DNA of 6,893 nt from Thermoplasmata archaeon (GTDB taxonomy: Archaea > Thermoplasmatota > Thermoplasmata > Thermoplasmatales > Thermoplasmataceae), in the NCBI GenBank assembly GCA_021850835.1, contig JAJZKS010000092.1, positions 1 through 6,893 on the forward strand, read 5' to 3'. A model generated the notes under the pieces. It was not told the DNA's origin and did no database searches. It saw only the letters and a list, made by a program, of their open reading frames with translations. Made by a program: the position numbers and the translations under genes. Shown piece after piece: positions 1 to 4,555 of the stretch (positions within the stretch are counted from its first letter, which is position 1; each line of letters opens with the position of its first letter).

Positions 1-356
1 AGAACCGCGTATAGGTAGAAGATGTATCTGTGTACTTTCTTCCTTGGAGGGCATGGGCCGTTGTAGCCTATTTTTTTGAAACTGTTAACGCCCTGGGCCC
101 ACCCTTCACCAGTTACCTTTTCCTTGGAAACATTCTCATGGAGCTGCTTAGTATCCGGCTTAATATTGTAAAGAACCCAGTGGACAAATGTTCCTCGCGG
201 GGCATCCGGGTCATCCATTATGAGAATGTATGACTTTGTTGAAGAGGGGGGATCCGACCAGAAAATTTCAGGGGAATAATCCTGGCCATCGCAGGTGTAT
301 TTCTGGCTGAGTCGTTCCCCATGCTTTGCAGAAGTGAGCTCAATATTGAAAGTCAT
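1..356 (-). CDS. PEBP / YbhB-YbcL family protein (C-terminus beyond left edge)
   Basis: Reading the minus strand from ATG 356 gives 118 open codons that run off the left edge. The protein begins like bacterial and archaeal YbhB/YbcL (phosphatidylethanolamine-binding, Raf-kinase-inhibitor-like) proteins: K19-Y-T-C-D-G24, then S42-YILIMDDPDAP53 with the DPDAP anion-pocket motif, then F57-VHWVLYNI65. Later come G89-VNSFKKIGYNGPCPP104 and H109-RY. These blocks are the family's ligand-pocket signatures. Family members are usually 150-180 residues, so about 30-60 are probably missing. No signal peptide is visible, which suggests a cytosolic protein. The cellular role of prokaryotic PEBP proteins is poorly defined, so only the fold is assigned. 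The start is chosen because it matches the family N-terminus and lies about 27 nt from a TATA-like element. The gene is divergent from the pilin gene. Confidence 0.9.
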   Translation of the reverse strand, partial: MTFNIELTSAKHGERLSQKYTCDGQDYSPEIFWSDPPSSTKSYILIMDDPDAPRGTFVHWVLYNIKPDTKQLHENVSKEKVTGEGWAQGVNSFKKIGYNGPCPPRKKVHRYIFYLYAV

Positions 357-378
357 TATGGTACATATGGCAAAGAAG

Positions 379-390
379 TTAAAATATTAT
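379..390 (-). promoter_or_regulatory. TATA-like promoter of the PEBP gene
   Basis: On the minus strand this reads ATAATATTTTAA. Its centre is about 27 nt from ATG 356, which predicts transcription starting at or 1-2 nt before the start codon, a leaderless arrangement. No experimental data; call rests on composition and spacing. Confidence 0.45.
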
Positions 391-396
391 GTTAGA

Positions 397-411
397 CCCC
401 AATATTTGGGG
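397..411. repeat. Short palindrome (possible operator) between divergent genes
   Basis: CCCCAA-TAT-TTGGGG is a perfect 6-bp inverted repeat with a 3-nt centre. It lies immediately upstream of the TATA-like element of the PEBP gene and about 55 nt before the pilin TATA-like element. The placement suits a dimeric regulator that binds upstream of one or both promoters. No T-run follows on either strand, so a terminator is less likely. No factor can be named. Confidence 0.35.
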
Positions 412-463
412 AGCTTTCTGCCCATATGTATGAAATAATGCATGTTCATCAGCCGGTGAAAAA

Positions 464-471
464 TATTAAAT
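464..471 (+). promoter_or_regulatory. BRE/TATA-like promoter of the pilin gene
   Basis: TATTAAAT is preceded by the purine-rich GTGAAAAA, which resembles BRE. The centre is about 30 nt from ATG 498, so transcription should start only a few nt before that codon. This supports the 498 start over the in-frame ATG at 426. Confidence 0.45.
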
Positions 472-497
472 TATTATGCGTGCTTAAAAGTCTGTAT

Positions 498-995
498 ATG
501 AGGAAAATAGTTAACAGAGAAGACAAGGCTGTCTCTCCAATCATTGCCACTGTACTTCTTGTTGCAATCACAGTTACAATGATAGCAACTGCTTACACTC
601 TACTTGAGAATTATATCCCAAGCCCAATTCCCAACACACCTTCAGCTGCACTGAAAGTAGTTTACAACACACAACCCAGTGGAAGCGCCTACAATGGAAA
701 CTACACCATTTACATCAACTCCCTGAACGGAAATGTCTCCGTCAAGGACATTAACCTCATAGTGACATTCACAAATAATACGGTGGATGAAATAGGCCTT
801 GGTCAAGTCTACCTGAACTCCAATTCCCTGGATTTCAGTGGTTACCTTACCATCGCTCTACAGAGCAGTGCAGGCTATATCACTAGCACCAGCTTTGTCA
901 ATCTTTATCTCCATAATTCCCAAAGCAACATAAGCCGGATTGCACTTGTTGACACATTCACTGGTGGATCCATAGGAAGCACCACTATCCAGTGA
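498..995 (+). CDS. Type IV pilin-like protein (archaeal pilin N-terminal domain, DUF1628 type)
   Basis: This 165-residue protein starts with a charged leader (MRKIVNREDKA) followed by V12-SPIIATVLLVAITVTMIATAY33, a single hydrophobic helix. That is the class III (prepilin peptidase) signature, with predicted cleavage after A11. 'AVSPIIATVLLVAITV' is diagnostic of archaeal pilins of the PF07790 type. The mature protein would anchor by the helix and expose a Ser/Thr/Asn-rich, beta-rich domain. That domain has four N-glycosylation sequons at N68, N79, N93 and N144. It could be a pilus or adhesion subunit, or a stand-alone surface protein. An upstream in-frame ATG at 426 would add 24 residues, but it would bury the leader, so 498 is preferred. 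No assembly ATPase or membrane platform gene is nearby, so assembly would need components encoded elsewhere. Confidence 0.85.
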   Translation: MRKIVNREDKAVSPIIATVLLVAITVTMIATAYTLLENYIPSPIPNTPSAALKVVYNTQPSGSAYNGNYTIYINSLNGNVSVKDINLIVTFTNNTVDEIGLGQVYLNSNSLDFSGYLTIALQSSAGYITSTSFVNLYLHNSQSNISRIALVDTFTGGSIGSTTIQ

Positions 996-1021
996 TGCAT
1001 TGCCAGGCATTTCATATTTTT
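995..1021 (+). terminator. Possible terminator after the pilin gene
   Basis: ATGC (995-998) can pair with GCAT (1007-1010), and a T-rich tract follows (1011-1021). The hairpin is weak; the T-rich tract alone may end transcription, as is common in archaea. Confidence 0.3.
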
Positions 1022-1033
1022 ATGTTGCACTTA

Positions 1034-1165
1034 TTAAGACTGAAGTGTAGCCGCCCTTGACTCAATTTTATCTGGATTTGTAAAGAACGCGATTGCGGTT
1101 ATTATCTGGGCAACGAAGAGCAGAAGAAACCCAATCATGATTATGGCGGTTATTGCGCCAGTAAA
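1034..1165 (-). pseudogene. C-terminal fragment of a membrane protein at the IS right flank
   Basis: Immediately outside the IS right end, 43 codons plus a stop stay open on the minus strand. They encode a strongly hydrophobic helix (ITAIIMIGFLLLFVAQIITA) followed by IAFFTNPDKIESRAATLQS. This looks like the last transmembrane segment and polar tail of a small integral membrane protein, of the general kind seen in DUF996-like proteins. The family is not certain. Upstream codons belong to the IS element, so the 5' part is missing. It is not found on the other side of the element either, where a tRNA gene and its terminator sit. An internal ATG at 1138 could in principle express a 34-residue membrane peptide, but nothing seen supports this. 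Confidence 0.5.
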
Positions 1166-1270
1166 GTGACATCCTCCCACGACTAAAGCCGCGGACTTCC
1201 TGCTTCGTTGACCGGAGTTGCCCTTTCGGGTAGTGCTCCGGTCTCCACAGGCGTGATTTCGGGAGTGCCC
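1166..1270 (-). ncRNA. omegaRNA / reRNA-like segment at the tnpB 3' end
   Basis: TnpB nucleases use a guide RNA that spans the end of tnpB and the IS right end, with the guide taken from the adjacent flank. On the minus strand this segment folds well. GACCGGAG (1243-1236) pairs with CTCCGGTC (1217-1210) as an uninterrupted 8-bp stem. Inside it is CCC-GAAA-GGG (1230-1221), a GNRA tetraloop hairpin. Next comes the right-end hairpin CCGCGGC-TTTA-GTCGTGG (1194-1177). The predicted guide would start at 1165. The scaffold is therefore largely kept although the protein is destroyed. Transcription and function are inferred from position and structure only. Confidence 0.5.
1177..1194 (-). repeat. IS right-end hairpin
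   Basis: CCGCGGC-TTTA-GTCGTGG on the minus strand forms a 7-bp stem with G-T wobbles and a 4-nt loop. It overlaps the tnpB stop codon and lies 10 nt before the proposed right boundary (TCAC). This is the position where TnpA recognises IS200/IS605 ends. Confidence 0.6.
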
Positions 1271-1694
1271 TGCGAGATGCACGAGTCCTGCATCTATTCC
1301 GACGACATTCCCGGTTCTCTCGGATTGGAAGGATGTGTTCTCCTGCTGCACGGAAAATGATGCATACCATTTTCCCGTACCTTTACGTGATATTGTGATT
1401 GTCTTTATTTCACCCTCTATTTCACGGTGCTGGAACATTCGTATTCTTCCGATCTTTGATAATTTCAGGTGACTGTTTTCCAGTACCTCAAAGCCTTACT
1501 TTGGGTAGGTCAGTGATTTGTACTGGCCTTTTCCTTTCAGTCTCGGGAATCCAGCTTTCTGCCTGGCACCATGTTTCTTCTCCTTTATTCTCCGGTAAAA
1601 GTTCAGGTATGCTCAGTCTGCAGAGTTCCGACTGTTTGCTGAGCAGCCTTTCCTGCTCCACGGATTGGTACAACCTGAACCTGCATGCTTTCAT
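1183..1694 (-). pseudogene. tnpB: tnpB remnant with two internal deletions, frameshifts and an ochre stop
   Basis: Three family segments can be read. Segment one (1694-1614) is the N-terminus, M-K-A-C-R-F-R-L-Y to residue L27. Segment two continues in another frame from 1612 (AYLNFYRRIKEKKHGARQK and onward to LTYPK). It meets TAA at 1496-1498 where family proteins continue PxSGFE. It then carries on through MFQHREIEG and TITISRKGTGKWY to VGIDAGLVHLA, ending near 1271; this holds the RuvC-I aspartate. Segment three, in a further frame from 1269, is the C-terminus G-T-P-E-I-T-P-V-E-T-G to S-P-R-L with stop TAG at 1183. Compared with usual TnpB proteins of about 370-430 residues, two blocks are missing: about 50 residues after L27, and the whole region with the RuvC-II Glu, zinc finger and RuvC-III Asp. 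No nuclease can be produced. The ATG overlaps the tnpA stop. Confidence 0.85.
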
Positions 1695-2089
1695 ATTCCT
1701 TTCTGATCCTCAACATATTTCCTTTTGGTTTCAGGTGGGAAATGGCCATGCGTAGATACGAAATAGCTCCGTGTCCACAGTGTCGGCAATCTGCTCCTGA
1801 GTTCCGGAAATCCCTTCCTCAAAAGTCTCGATGTTGTCCCTTTAATCCTCGCAATTATGCCGTTGGGCGCTACTTTAGGGGATGCCTTGATGAACAGATG
1901 TACATGGTCAGGCATCGTTTCCAGCGCTATGATTTCCCATCCATTTTCCATTGCGATAGATCCTATCAAATCTGTGCATCTGGCTTCGATCTTTCCTGTA
2001 ATCACCTTCCTCCTGTACTTCGGACATCACACAAAATGGCAGTTCGTTAAATGAACTGAAGTCTCCGAAGCTTCGTACCCCTTTGGCAT
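1691..2089 (-). pseudogene. tnpA: IS200-type Y1 (HUH) transposase with an in-frame opal stop
   Basis: From ATG 2089 the minus strand encodes a 132-codon TnpA that is complete apart from one stop. Codon 21 (2029-2027) is TGA inside HFV-stop-CPKYRRKV, where family members read FVWCPKYRRK, so a Trp TGG has become TGA. All catalytic parts remain: METMPDHVHLFI-like motif with H62 and H64 of the HUH site, LWTRSYFVST, and the nucleophile Tyr at Y125 in RKYVEDQK. The length matches the family (about 130-150). A GTG at 2005 could start a 104-residue product, but it would lack the first strand of the fold. Without read-through the protein is non-functional. The stop codon overlaps the tnpB ATG, as in intact IS605 elements. 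The enzyme normally nicks and joins single-stranded IS ends. Confidence 0.88.
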
Positions 2090-2143
2090 TGCGGATATTG
2101 CTATATACAATACGGATAAATGCTATTCTTGGCTCGTTTTCAT

Positions 2144-2164
2144 CCCACCCATGAATGGTGTGGG
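2144..2164 (-). repeat. IS left-end imperfect hairpin
   Basis: On the minus strand CCCAC-A-CCAT-TC-ATGG-GTGGG forms two stacked stems separated by one unpaired A. A subterminal hairpin with a bulged base is typical of the left end of IS200/IS605 elements. It lies 55 nt before the tnpA ATG. Confidence 0.6.
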
Positions 2165-2193
2165 TTTCCTCGCTCACTCTGATAAAGTCAGAT

Positions 2194-2213
2194 AAAAACC
2201 TAATCACCATTAG
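2194..2213 (-). terminator. Hairpin/T-run terminator of tRNA-Arg
   Basis: On the minus strand CTAAT-GGTG-ATTAG (2213-2200) is a 5-bp stem with a 4-nt loop. It is followed by GTTTTT (2199-2194). It starts 12 nt after the tRNA 3' end, just outside the IS left end. Confidence 0.5.
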
Positions 2214-2224
2214 TTCGCACTGGA

Positions 2225-2299
2225 CGGGCCCGGTGGGATTCGGACCCACGATCACCGACTTAGAAGGACGGTGCCTTATCCAGACTAGGCCACGGGCCC
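2225..2299 (-). tRNA. tRNA-Arg, anticodon UCU
   Basis: The minus strand gives a complete 75-nt cloverleaf. The acceptor stem is GGGCCCG/CGGGCCC. The D arm is GCCT-loop-AGGC and includes GGA, the A20 arginine identity base. The anticodon loop is CTTCTAA (UCU anticodon, A37). The T arm is GTGGG-TCCGAAT-CCCAC and the discriminator is G73. CCA is not encoded and no intron is seen. The anticodon stem CCGTC/GTCGG has a U30-U40 mismatch. This tRNA reads AGA and AGG, the preferred arginine codons here, so it should be heavily used. With U36 and A37 it belongs to the class that receives t6A37, a modification requiring the KEOPS complex. The KEOPS subunit pcc1 is divergent about 105 bp away. Confidence 0.95.
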
Positions 2300-2320
2300 G
2301 AGCGCTTTAACGTCGCAAAG

Positions 2321-2329
2321 AATTTTAAA
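2321..2329 (-). promoter_or_regulatory. TATA-like promoter of tRNA-Arg
   Basis: The minus strand reads CTTTAAAATT, preceded by the BRE-like GCGAAA. The centre is about 26 nt from the tRNA 5' end at 2299, so the transcript would start at or very near the mature 5' end. Confidence 0.5.
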
Positions 2330-2375
2330 GTTTCGCTGGAAATATCGCTGAAATTCTGGACGCCCTTCGATTGAA

Positions 2376-2383
2376 TTTATTAA
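2376..2383 (+). promoter_or_regulatory. TATA-like promoter of the pcc1-prefoldin-mptA operon
   Basis: TTTATTAA has its centre about 26 nt before ATG 2405, which predicts a leaderless transcript. No other comparable element lies between the tRNA promoter and the gene. Confidence 0.5.
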
Positions 2384-2404
2384 CCGTTTTGCACTAAACA
2401 AAGG

Positions 2405-2638
2405 ATGAAGTTTGAGGTGTCCATCAAACTTGAGAAGCTTAAGTACGATAACTTCGTGAAAGCGATCAAGCCCGATATCACTCAGACAGTGGGCAGATCG
2501 CGGACCAGGATAAGTGAGGATGAGGGCAATTTTTACATTTATATATCTTCGCCTGATACAGTTGCATTGAGAGCAGCTGTTGGGTCCCTGACCCGATGGT
2601 TCAAGGTCATAAAGGATATAATGGAGGAAATTGAGTAA
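2405..2638 (+). CDS. pcc1: KEOPS complex subunit Pcc1
   Basis: This 77-residue protein matches archaeal Pcc1 in size and pattern: an N-terminal strand (FEVSIKLE), an A-I-K-P-D motif near residue 20, a central strand pair (GNFYIYISS), then DTVALRAAVGSLTRW65 and a charged C-terminal helix. The LRAA-x-x-S-x-x-RW block is the most diagnostic feature. Pcc1 dimerises within KEOPS (with Kae1, Bud32 and Cgi121), which transfers threonylcarbamoyl to A37 of ANN-decoding tRNAs. Pcc1 contacts Kae1 and helps bind tRNA. The predicted TATA element puts the start codon at the 5' end of the mRNA. The TAA stop overlaps the ATG of prefoldin beta by one base, so the genes are translationally coupled. In many euryarchaea pcc1 follows rpl37Ae and rpoP; those genes are not upstream here. 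Confidence 0.88.
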   Translation: MKFEVSIKLEKLKYDNFVKAIKPDITQTVGRSRTRISEDEGNFYIYISSPDTVALRAAVGSLTRWFKVIKDIMEEIE

Positions 2639-3024
2639 TGGAGCCGAATCTTAGCCAATACATCCAAAACCAGATCAGGCAGGCACAGCAGATGGAGAGC
2701 CAAATTGAACAGGTGGCAAACCAGAAGTACCAGCTTGATGTGAGGATAAAAGAACTGGACAAGACAATCAAGGAACTGGAAGCTGTCACAGGAGAAACTC
2801 CAGTTTATAAGAGTGTGGGAAACATCCTCTACCAGGTTCCTGACAAGAAAAAATTGCTGGAGGACCTTTCTGAACAGAAGGAGCTCAGTGAAATCAGGAT
2901 CAAGACCCTTGAGAAACAGCAGAAGACACTTGAGGACAAATACAAGGAACTTGAAGCTGGCATCCAGCAGAGGATGAGGAAGAAACCAAGAAACGAGGAA
3001 CAAACAGTTGATAGATCTTATTGA
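2638..3024 (+). CDS. pfdB: Prefoldin beta subunit (GimC beta)
   Basis: This 128-residue protein has the beta-type prefoldin design: an N-terminal coiled-coil helix (about residues 3-50), a short beta-hairpin segment GETPVYKSVGNILYQV (about 53-68), and a C-terminal coiled-coil helix (about 70-118). A basic tail ends it (RMRKKPRN and onward). Six subunits (two alpha, four beta) form the jellyfish-shaped cytosolic chaperone that passes unfolded proteins to the group II chaperonin. The ATG overlaps the pcc1 stop as TAATG, with a strong GGAGG ribosome-binding site 8-9 nt upstream inside pcc1. Pcc1-prefoldin beta adjacency is common in archaea and supports both calls. The last 17 bases overlap the next gene. 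The alpha subunit is not in the window. Confidence 0.93.
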   Translation: MEPNLSQYIQNQIRQAQQMESQIEQVANQKYQLDVRIKELDKTIKELEAVTGETPVYKSVGNILYQVPDKKKLLEDLSEQKELSEIRIKTLEKQQKTLEDKYKELEAGIQQRMRKKPRNEEQTVDRSY

Positions 3025-3901
3025 CGTACAGGCAGGCAAGCCAACTTATACAATTCCTGTAGACAAAGTTGGTGTGCGGGGAATCAAGTACCCAGTCCGT
3101 GTCAAAAGGGGAGACAGGGAAATAGATCTGCTTACGTTGATTGATATTTTTGTGAATCTCCCCTCCACGAGGAAAGGGGCAGATTTTTCAAGAAAAATAG
3201 AAGCTATTAACGAAATAATACTTGCAAGGAAGGTCGTTCCAAGCATAGAGGACCTGAGCGCAGAGATTGCTGAAAAAACCCTTGAAAAGCTTAATTATTC
3301 ATATTCCTGTGATGTTTCTATATCTGCAGACTATCTTGTGGAAAAGAGGAGCCCCAATAATTCTCCTATTATTGTAAATTATAAGATTCTGGGAGAGACC
3401 CATGTAAGAGAGGGAACAGGAAAGGAGACTATGGTGGGGGTGGTGGTACAGGGCATGAATGCATGCCCCTGTGCAATGGAAACCACCAGGGCATTAATTT
3501 CCAGGGATTTTCCCGGAAATGAGGAACTTCTCTCCAAGATGCCATCTATTTCCCACAACCAGAGGAACCTCGTAACATTCAAAGTTGAGGTTCCAGAAAA
3601 AGGGAATGTGGAAGCGGATGAGCTCATAGAACTGGCTGAAAAAGTGCTGGGAGGTTCACTTTATTCCCTCCTGAAAAGGATTGATGAAGGGAACCTTGTC
3701 TATAATGCACACAAGAACCCAAAGTTTGTTGAGGACATTGTAAGGGAGTTGGCAAACCTTGCCGTAGAGAAATACAAAGAATTCCCCGACAGCGCGAAGA
3801 TTTACATTGAGTCGAGAAGTGAGGAGAGCATACATCCCCATGATGCATTTGCTGCAGTCGACACAAATTTCGGTGAGATAAGAAGGTCGCTCAGATCTTA
3901 A
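3008..3901 (+). CDS. mptA: GTP cyclohydrolase MptA (GCYH-IB/FolE2 family)
   Basis: This 297-residue protein matches the MptA/FolE2 family. Features are the N-terminal DVQA-x-x-P motif (residues 6-12), VGVRGIKYPV, LPSTRKGADFSR (51-62), GMNACPCAMET (149-159), SISHNQR186 and SIHPHDAFA near the C-terminus. The Cys, His and acidic residues supply the metal and catalytic site. Archaeal MptA converts GTP to 7,8-dihydroneopterin 2',3'-cyclic phosphate, the first pterin step towards methanopterin- or folate-type cofactors. Such cyclohydrolases can also feed 7-deazaguanine (archaeosine) synthesis, so the end product is not settled. The TTG at 3008 is chosen because the family homology begins within a few residues, a GAGGA ribosome-binding site precedes it, and no better in-frame ATG is close. 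It overlaps the prefoldin gene by 17 nt. Many relatives have His where D59 lies, as far as I recall. Confidence 0.9.
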   Translation: MIDLIDVQAGKPTYTIPVDKVGVRGIKYPVRVKRGDREIDLLTLIDIFVNLPSTRKGADFSRKIEAINEIILARKVVPSIEDLSAEIAEKTLEKLNYSYSCDVSISADYLVEKRSPNNSPIIVNYKILGETHVREGTGKETMVGVVVQGMNACPCAMETTRALISRDFPGNEELLSKMPSISHNQRNLVTFKVEVPEKGNVEADELIELAEKVLGGSLYSLLKRIDEGNLVYNAHKNPKFVEDIVRELANLAVEKYKEFPDSAKIYIESRSEESIHPHDAFAAVDTNFGEIRRSLRS

Positions 3902-4499
3902 GCGGCTCTCCATGCCCAGGCAAAATTGTTGCCCCTGTCATGGACATTATTTTCTTTCTAGACTCCTCAGCTTTTTCAAGGTCCAAAGAGAATTGTCTGT
4001 TTACACTTGCTTCTGTACCCTTTATAGTTACAGCATCTCCCACAAACAACAGGGACTCTGGTTCGTAATAATACGAAGTGCTTCCAGGCGTATGGCCAAC
4101 AGTTGGCACCACTTTCATCCAAGGGGATGAAAAATCCTCCGCTGGGATCACCCCAGAAACAGCCATAGACCTGCCTAATATGGAAACAAGCTTCGGCAGG
4201 AGGGCCTTGGGCTGAGCAGGCCTGTTTTTTCCCTCTATGACGGGTATTTCATCGCGCGGAGCGTAAATTTTTGGCGAATATTTTTCCTTTAGCATGGCAA
4301 GTCCGCCAATGTGATCGGGGTGGTAATGGGTTATGAGAATTATGTCGGGTTTTTTCCCAGACTGTTGGTAATAATCAATGATTTTCTTTCCTGATGATTT
4401 CATTCCTGCATCGATGAGAATTACCATATCATTATGCTCAACGGAATATGTATGAGCCATGGTACCTTCGATTCTTGTGACAGAGTCTGAGATTTTCAT
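3891..4499 (-). CDS. Metallo-beta-lactamase-fold hydrolase (glyoxalase II-like)
   Basis: This 202-residue single-domain protein has the complete MBL metal site: T57-H-Y-H-P-D-H63 (H58, H60, D62, H63), H136 in VGHTPGS140, D155 in LLFVGDAV, and H196 in LPGHGEP199. An N-terminal strand with ILIDAG32 matches the fold. The short linker after the first metal motif and the lack of extra domains suggest a general glyoxalase II-like hydrolase. Glutathione is not expected in archaea, so the substrate may be another thioester, a lactone or a phosphodiester; I cannot say which. No signal peptide, so cytosolic. The start has a TATA-like element about 33 nt upstream. ribL ends 56 bp upstream on the same strand, so co-transcription is also possible. 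Its last 11 bases overlap the end of mptA in convergent orientation. Confidence 0.88.
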   Translation of the reverse strand: MKISDSVTRIEGTMAHTYSVEHNDMVILIDAGMKSSGKKIIDYYQQSGKKPDIILITHYHPDHIGGLAMLKEKYSPKIYAPRDEIPVIEGKNRPAQPKALLPKLVSILGRSMAVSGVIPAEDFSSPWMKVVPTVGHTPGSTSYYYEPESLLFVGDAVTIKGTEASVNRQFSLDLEKAEESRKKIMSMTGATILPGHGEPLKI

Positions 4500-4527
4500 A
4501 GTTGCCAGCAGTGAATCAAGAAGGAAT

Positions 4528-4537
4528 GATTATAATC
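4528..4537 (-). promoter_or_regulatory. TATA-like promoter of the MBL-fold gene
   Basis: The minus strand reads GATTATAATC, about 33 nt from ATG 4499, predicting a leader of about 6 nt. It lies in the 56-bp gap after ribL and suggests that this gene can be transcribed alone. Confidence 0.4.
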
Positions 4538-4555
4538 TTTCTGGAAGGCGGGGCA

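Larger units (their letters stand above)
1166..2181 (-). mobile_element. Decayed IS200/IS605-family insertion sequence (tnpA + tnpB remnants)
   Basis: A Y1 (HUH) tnpA followed by tnpB with an ATGA overlap, both on the minus strand, is the classic IS605-group layout. The left end carries an imperfect hairpin (2144-2164), the right end a 7-bp hairpin (1177-1194). The right boundary is placed after GATGTCAC at 1166, because the flanking reading frame changes character there. The left boundary is uncertain; it lies upstream of the left hairpin, near 2175-2185. IS200/IS605 elements transpose as single-stranded circles through these hairpins and make no target duplication. Neither protein can be made in full, so the copy is not autonomous. 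Its intact-looking ends could still be moved by a related TnpA supplied in trans. Confidence 0.85.

Noticed and set aside
30..233. Open 67-codon plus-strand frame
   Set aside because: It lies antisense within the PEBP-like gene, whose minus-strand translation shows clear family motifs.
426..497. Upstream ATG extension of the pilin
   Set aside because: It would place 24 extra residues before a complete class III leader and passes over the predicted promoter.
1034..1438. A single 134-codon minus-strand gene
   Set aside because: It is a chance fusion: its first 56 codons are TnpB, the next 35 are tnpB/right-end sequence out of frame, and the rest is the flanking membrane-protein tail.
1183..1694. 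A nuclease-dead TnpB-derived RNA-guided repressor (TldR-like)
   Set aside because: Such proteins keep an intact reading frame; here frameshifts, a TAA and deletions preclude any full-length product.
1399..2050. Two overlapping plus-strand frames opposite the transposase genes
   Set aside because: They are antisense to recognisable tnpA and tnpB and have no family resemblance.
1908..2255. Minus-strand frame running from the tRNA into tnpA
   Set aside because: It crosses the tRNA, its terminator and the IS left end, and is out of frame with TnpA.
2539..3039. 166-codon minus-strand frame
   Set aside because: It is antisense to pcc1 and prefoldin beta, both well supported, and reflects coiled-coil codon bias.
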